From Achromobacter sp. AONIH1 (GTDB taxonomy: Bacteria; Pseudomonadota; Gammaproteobacteria; Burkholderiales; Burkholderiaceae_B): a stretch of DNA of 64,000 bases. A program made the translations under genes and the position numbers. The DNA lies in NCBI RefSeq assembly GCF_002902905.1, contig NZ_CP026124.1, positions 124,001 through 188,000 on the forward strand, read 5' to 3'. Each line of letters starts with the position of its first letter. The first letter of the stretch is position 1. The notes under the pieces are model-generated. The model was not told where the DNA came from. It saw only the letters and a list, made by a program, of their open reading frames with translations, and searched no databases. Shown here in pieces: positions 61,827-64,000 of this stretch.

Positions 61827-63194
61827 ATGACGTACCGATACCGACTGGCCGCCGTGTTCCTGATGGGGTTCTTTGTCGACTGCATCAATATATTCATGCC
61901 CGCGATCGCCCTGCCCACGATCGCGGCCGAGTTCCACGTCGGCGTGTCGGCCGGCGCCTGGGTCGCCAATGCCTACATGCTGGGCTTGACGCTGGCCATT
62001 CCGGTCAGCACCTGGCTGGCCGGCCGCTGGGGCGCGCGCAGGCTCATGGCCGGATCCATGCTGGCGTTCGCGCTGGCGGTCTGGGCCTGCGGCCTGGCCG
62101 GCACGTTCGGCCAGCTGATCGGCTGGCGCTTCGTCCAGGGCATGGCCGGCGGCCTGATGATTCCGGTGGGACAAGCCGCCGCCTTCAATCTGTTCCAGGG
62201 ACCTGAGCGCGCCCGGATCTCCACGCTGGTCATGGCGGTGGCGCTGATCGCGCCCGCGCTCTCGCCGTGGCTGGGCGGGCTGATCGTGGATCATGGGTCC
62301 TGGCGCTGGATCTTCCATTCGAACATTCCGCTGGCGCTGGCCGCCGCGGCGCTGGCCTGGGGCTGGGTGCGCGACACCCCGTCCGAGCGTCCGCCGCGTC
62401 CGGACCTCAAGGGGCTGGCGCTGATCAGCATCGCGCTGGCCAGCCTGCTGACCGGCATGTCGCTCTATGGCGCCGGCCAGGACATGACGCCGGCCTGGAT
62501 GTGCCTGGCGACGGGCGCGGCATCCGCCTTGGCGTATGTCGTCCACTATCGCGGATCGACCCATGCCATCGTGGAACTGAAGCTGCTCGGCAGTCCGCGC
62601 CTGCGCCTGTCGGTCGCTATCTATCATGCCATTCCCGGCGTCTTCACCGGCGTGAACCTGCTCAACATTTTCTATCTGCAGGACGTGCTGGGCATGAGCG
62701 CGCGGGCCACCGGCACGCTCATGATCGTCTACGCCTGCGGCGCCTTCGTGGCCATGATGGCCGGCGGCCGGTTGTACAACCGGGCCGGCATGCGGCCGTT
62801 GTTCCTGGCCAGCATGGCGCTGCACAGCCTGGGCGTGGCCGCGCTGGCCGGCGTGACGGCCGCGACCGACACCTGGCTGCTGGTCGCCGCCTACGGCCTG
62901 ATGGGACTGGGCGGCGGCATGGGCGCAAACACCGCGCAGACCACTGCGCTGCTGGACTTCGACGGCCGGCAGACGCATCAGGCCAGCGTCATCTGGAACA
63001 TCAACCGGCAAATGGCGTTCAGCGTCGGCGCGGCGTTCTTCCTGATGATCTTCAATTCCCTAGCCACCCACCTGGATGCCAGCCGGGCCTGTCACCTGAC
63101 GTTCGTGATCGCGTCGTTGATGGGACTGTTGCCCGCGCTGCAACTGGGATTCTTCAATACAGGAAAACGCCATCGTGCAGGACACAGCCATTGA
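61827..63194 (+). CDS. MFS multidrug exporter, DHA2-like
   Basis: 455 residues with twelve to fourteen membrane helices. FLMGFFVDCINIFMPAIALPTIAAEF is the helix-1 motif of DHA2 exporters, followed by ANAYMLGLTLAIPVSTWLAGRWGARR (motif A) and the antiporter motif C region (ALIAPALSPWLGGLIVDHGSWRWIF). Export of toxic organic compounds by proton antiport is the likely role. The divergent LysR probably controls it. The end overlaps the next gene by 20 nt. Confidence 0.88.
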   Translation: MTYRYRLAAVFLMGFFVDCINIFMPAIALPTIAAEFHVGVSAGAWVANAYMLGLTLAIPVSTWLAGRWGARRLMAGSMLAFALAVWACGLAGTFGQLIGWRFVQGMAGGLMIPVGQAAAFNLFQGPERARISTLVMAVALIAPALSPWLGGLIVDHGSWRWIFHSNIPLALAAAALAWGWVRDTPSERPPRPDLKGLALISIALASLLTGMSLYGAGQDMTPAWMCLATGAASALAYVVHYRGSTHAIVELKLLGSPRLRLSVAIYHAIPGVFTGVNLLNIFYLQDVLGMSARATGTLMIVYACGAFVAMMAGGRLYNRAGMRPLFLASMALHSLGVAALAGVTAATDTWLLVAAYGLMGLGGGMGANTAQTTALLDFDGRQTHQASVIWNINRQMAFSVGAAFFLMIFNSLATHLDASRACHLTFVIASLMGLLPALQLGFFNTGKRHRAGHSH

Positions 63195-63573
63195 ACTGGC
63201 CACGCGCAACATCCACCGGGTCCACGACCTGATCCATGCCATCTTCACCCACCCGACGGACTCGCAGGCCGCGCTGGACGCGCTGCTGCCCATGTTCACG
63301 CCCGGGTTCAGCATGGTCACCACGGCGGGCGATGTCGTCGCGCTGGGCCAGGTGACGCAGATGTTCAGGCTCTCTGCCGGCAAGCGTCCGGGACTGGAGA
63401 TCGCCGTGGCCGAGGTGCAGCCGGTCTGGCAGGATGAAACCGGCATCGCGATGCGCTACCGGGAAACCCATCGGCTGAATGGGGTGGAAACCTCGCGCCG
63501 CTCCGTCGTGATCATGCAGCGGGCGAGCCAGGGCTTGCTGTGGCACTATCTGCAGGAAACGGCCTTGCCTTGA
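63175..63573 (+). CDS. Small SnoaL/DUF4440-like protein
   Basis: 132 residues from a GTG start inside the end of the MFS gene. A cone-shaped NTF2-like fold is suggested by the pattern LLPMFTPGFSMVTTAGDVVALGQ, EIAVAEVQPVWQDETGIAMRYRE and SSRRSVVIMQRASQGLLWHYLQE. Members bind or modify small hydrophobic molecules or are accessory proteins. Co-transcription with the exporter suggests a role in handling the same compound. No catalytic residues can be named. GGAAAACGCCATC stands before the GTG. Confidence 0.68.
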   Translation: MQDTAIELATRNIHRVHDLIHAIFTHPTDSQAALDALLPMFTPGFSMVTTAGDVVALGQVTQMFRLSAGKRPGLEIAVAEVQPVWQDETGIAMRYRETHRLNGVETSRRSVVIMQRASQGLLWHYLQETALP

Positions 63574-63725
63574 TCGCGCCTTCACGGCCAGCCTTGTCCA
63601 CCGCGTCATCGGGATCGGCGCGGCGGCCCTACCCGGCGCGGATGCAGCCGTCCGCCCGGCATGCCGCCCAGGCTTGAATTCGTCCGGGTATTCAAGCGAT
63701 GCAAGCTGATTCAGGCATCTGAAAA

Positions 63726-63962
63726 ATGAGCGAACTGAACGTGGAAATCGACCTGGCCAAATGCCTGACGCAGCACGGCTTTGTCCTGCACATGAACGAG
63801 ATATTCCAATTCCCGGGAGACTTCTGGAACGCCGTCAGCGTCGTCGACAGCGGCATGCAGGACCTGGGCTGGATTGCGGAGCGGCGCATCAACATCACGC
63901 TGGTCAATCTGAACAAGGCGAAAAAGAAACCCAACGACGGTCCGAATCATGGCCTGAAGTAG
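63726..63962 (+). CDS. Small protein of unknown function
   Basis: 78 residues: acidic first half (MSELNVEIDLAKCLTQHGF, then FPGDFWNAVSVVDSGMQDLGW) and a basic Lys/Asn-rich tail (NLNKAKKKPNDGPNHG). No signal peptide or membrane helix. The start has a poor ribosome binding site. Codon use is slightly less GC-biased than in the neighbours. Coding status is plausible because of balanced amino-acid composition, but no family was recognised. Nothing further is visible from 63963 to the window end. Confidence 0.5.
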   Translation: MSELNVEIDLAKCLTQHGFVLHMNEIFQFPGDFWNAVSVVDSGMQDLGWIAERRINITLVNLNKAKKKPNDGPNHGLK

Positions 63963-64000
63963 GCCATGGATCGCTTTGACATGTACCAGCGATACTGGGA

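Noticed and set aside
1..64000. CRISPR arrays, tRNA or rRNA genes, insertion sequences, integrase or attachment sites
   Set aside because: I read for regular repeats, cloverleaf-like sequences, transposase motifs and terminal repeats and saw none that could be supported.

Overview
The window is about 64 kb of very GC-rich, densely coded DNA with no rRNA, tRNA, insertion sequence or CRISPR array that I can recognise. Gene content (Bordetella/Achromobacter-type LysR and transporter sets, a cyanide-insensitive bd oxidase, AcnD/PrpF, a polyhydroxyalkanoate operon and a Vi-like capsule locus with a pectate-lyase-type VexL) points to a beta-proteobacterium of the Alcaligenaceae, most likely Achromobacter or a close relative. 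The genus call is inference from gene content and composition, not from a marker gene.

Layout. 1-6 kb: the C-terminal end of a response regulator, a possible structured leader, a Kch-type potassium channel, a DUF4156-like lipoprotein, a DUF2975/XRE pair, an EAL phosphodiesterase and a frameshifted TetR gene. 6.1-15.7 kb: an apparent oxygen-controlled operon in which PHA synthase, phasin and acetoacetyl-CoA reductase genes enclose an outer-membrane factor plus a YhiI-RbbA-YhhJ ABC exporter; an FNR/ANR-like box lies exactly where a class II FNR promoter would place it. 15.7-18.5 kb: LysR/EamA exporter pair and an alpha/beta hydrolase. 18.7-25.2 kb: CioAB oxidase with a DUF2474 small subunit and a MocR regulator, facing a TsdA-like thiosulfate dehydrogenase and a triheme cytochrome. 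25.4-29.4 kb: a glutathione transferase, a two-part secreted protein of unknown role, a GT9 glycosyltransferase and a small lipoprotein followed by a perfect 18-bp inverted repeat. 29.5-34.3 kb: GntR regulator, AcnD and PrpF behind repeated operator-like sites. 34.4-46.9 kb: mixed metabolism (exported ArgH-like lyase, YggS, LctP-type permease, class II aldolase, MHS transporter, DsbA-like protein, MocR regulators) and a patch of small unknown genes with one possibly decayed gene.

47.3-60.8 kb is the most distinctive region: tviB-tviD-tviE-vexA-vexB-vexC-vexD-vexE-vexL, collinear with the Vi antigen locus of Salmonella Typhi but without tviA and tviC and with a lyase gene added. It is preceded by an AT-rich leader with a perfect hairpin. 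Its ABC ATPase subunit (VexC) aligns along its length with the family but has lost the Walker A, signature, Walker B and switch-histidine residues, its permease (VexB) carries a roughly 195-residue N-terminal cytoplasmic extension, and vexC and vexD overlap by 140 nt. The likely roles are: TviB oxidises a UDP-HexNAc, TviE polymerises, TviD modifies, VexE adds or handles the lipid terminus, VexB/VexC/VexD/VexA export, and VexL trims or clears polymer in the periplasm. 60.8-64 kb holds a LysR/MFS drug-exporter pair and two small unknown genes.
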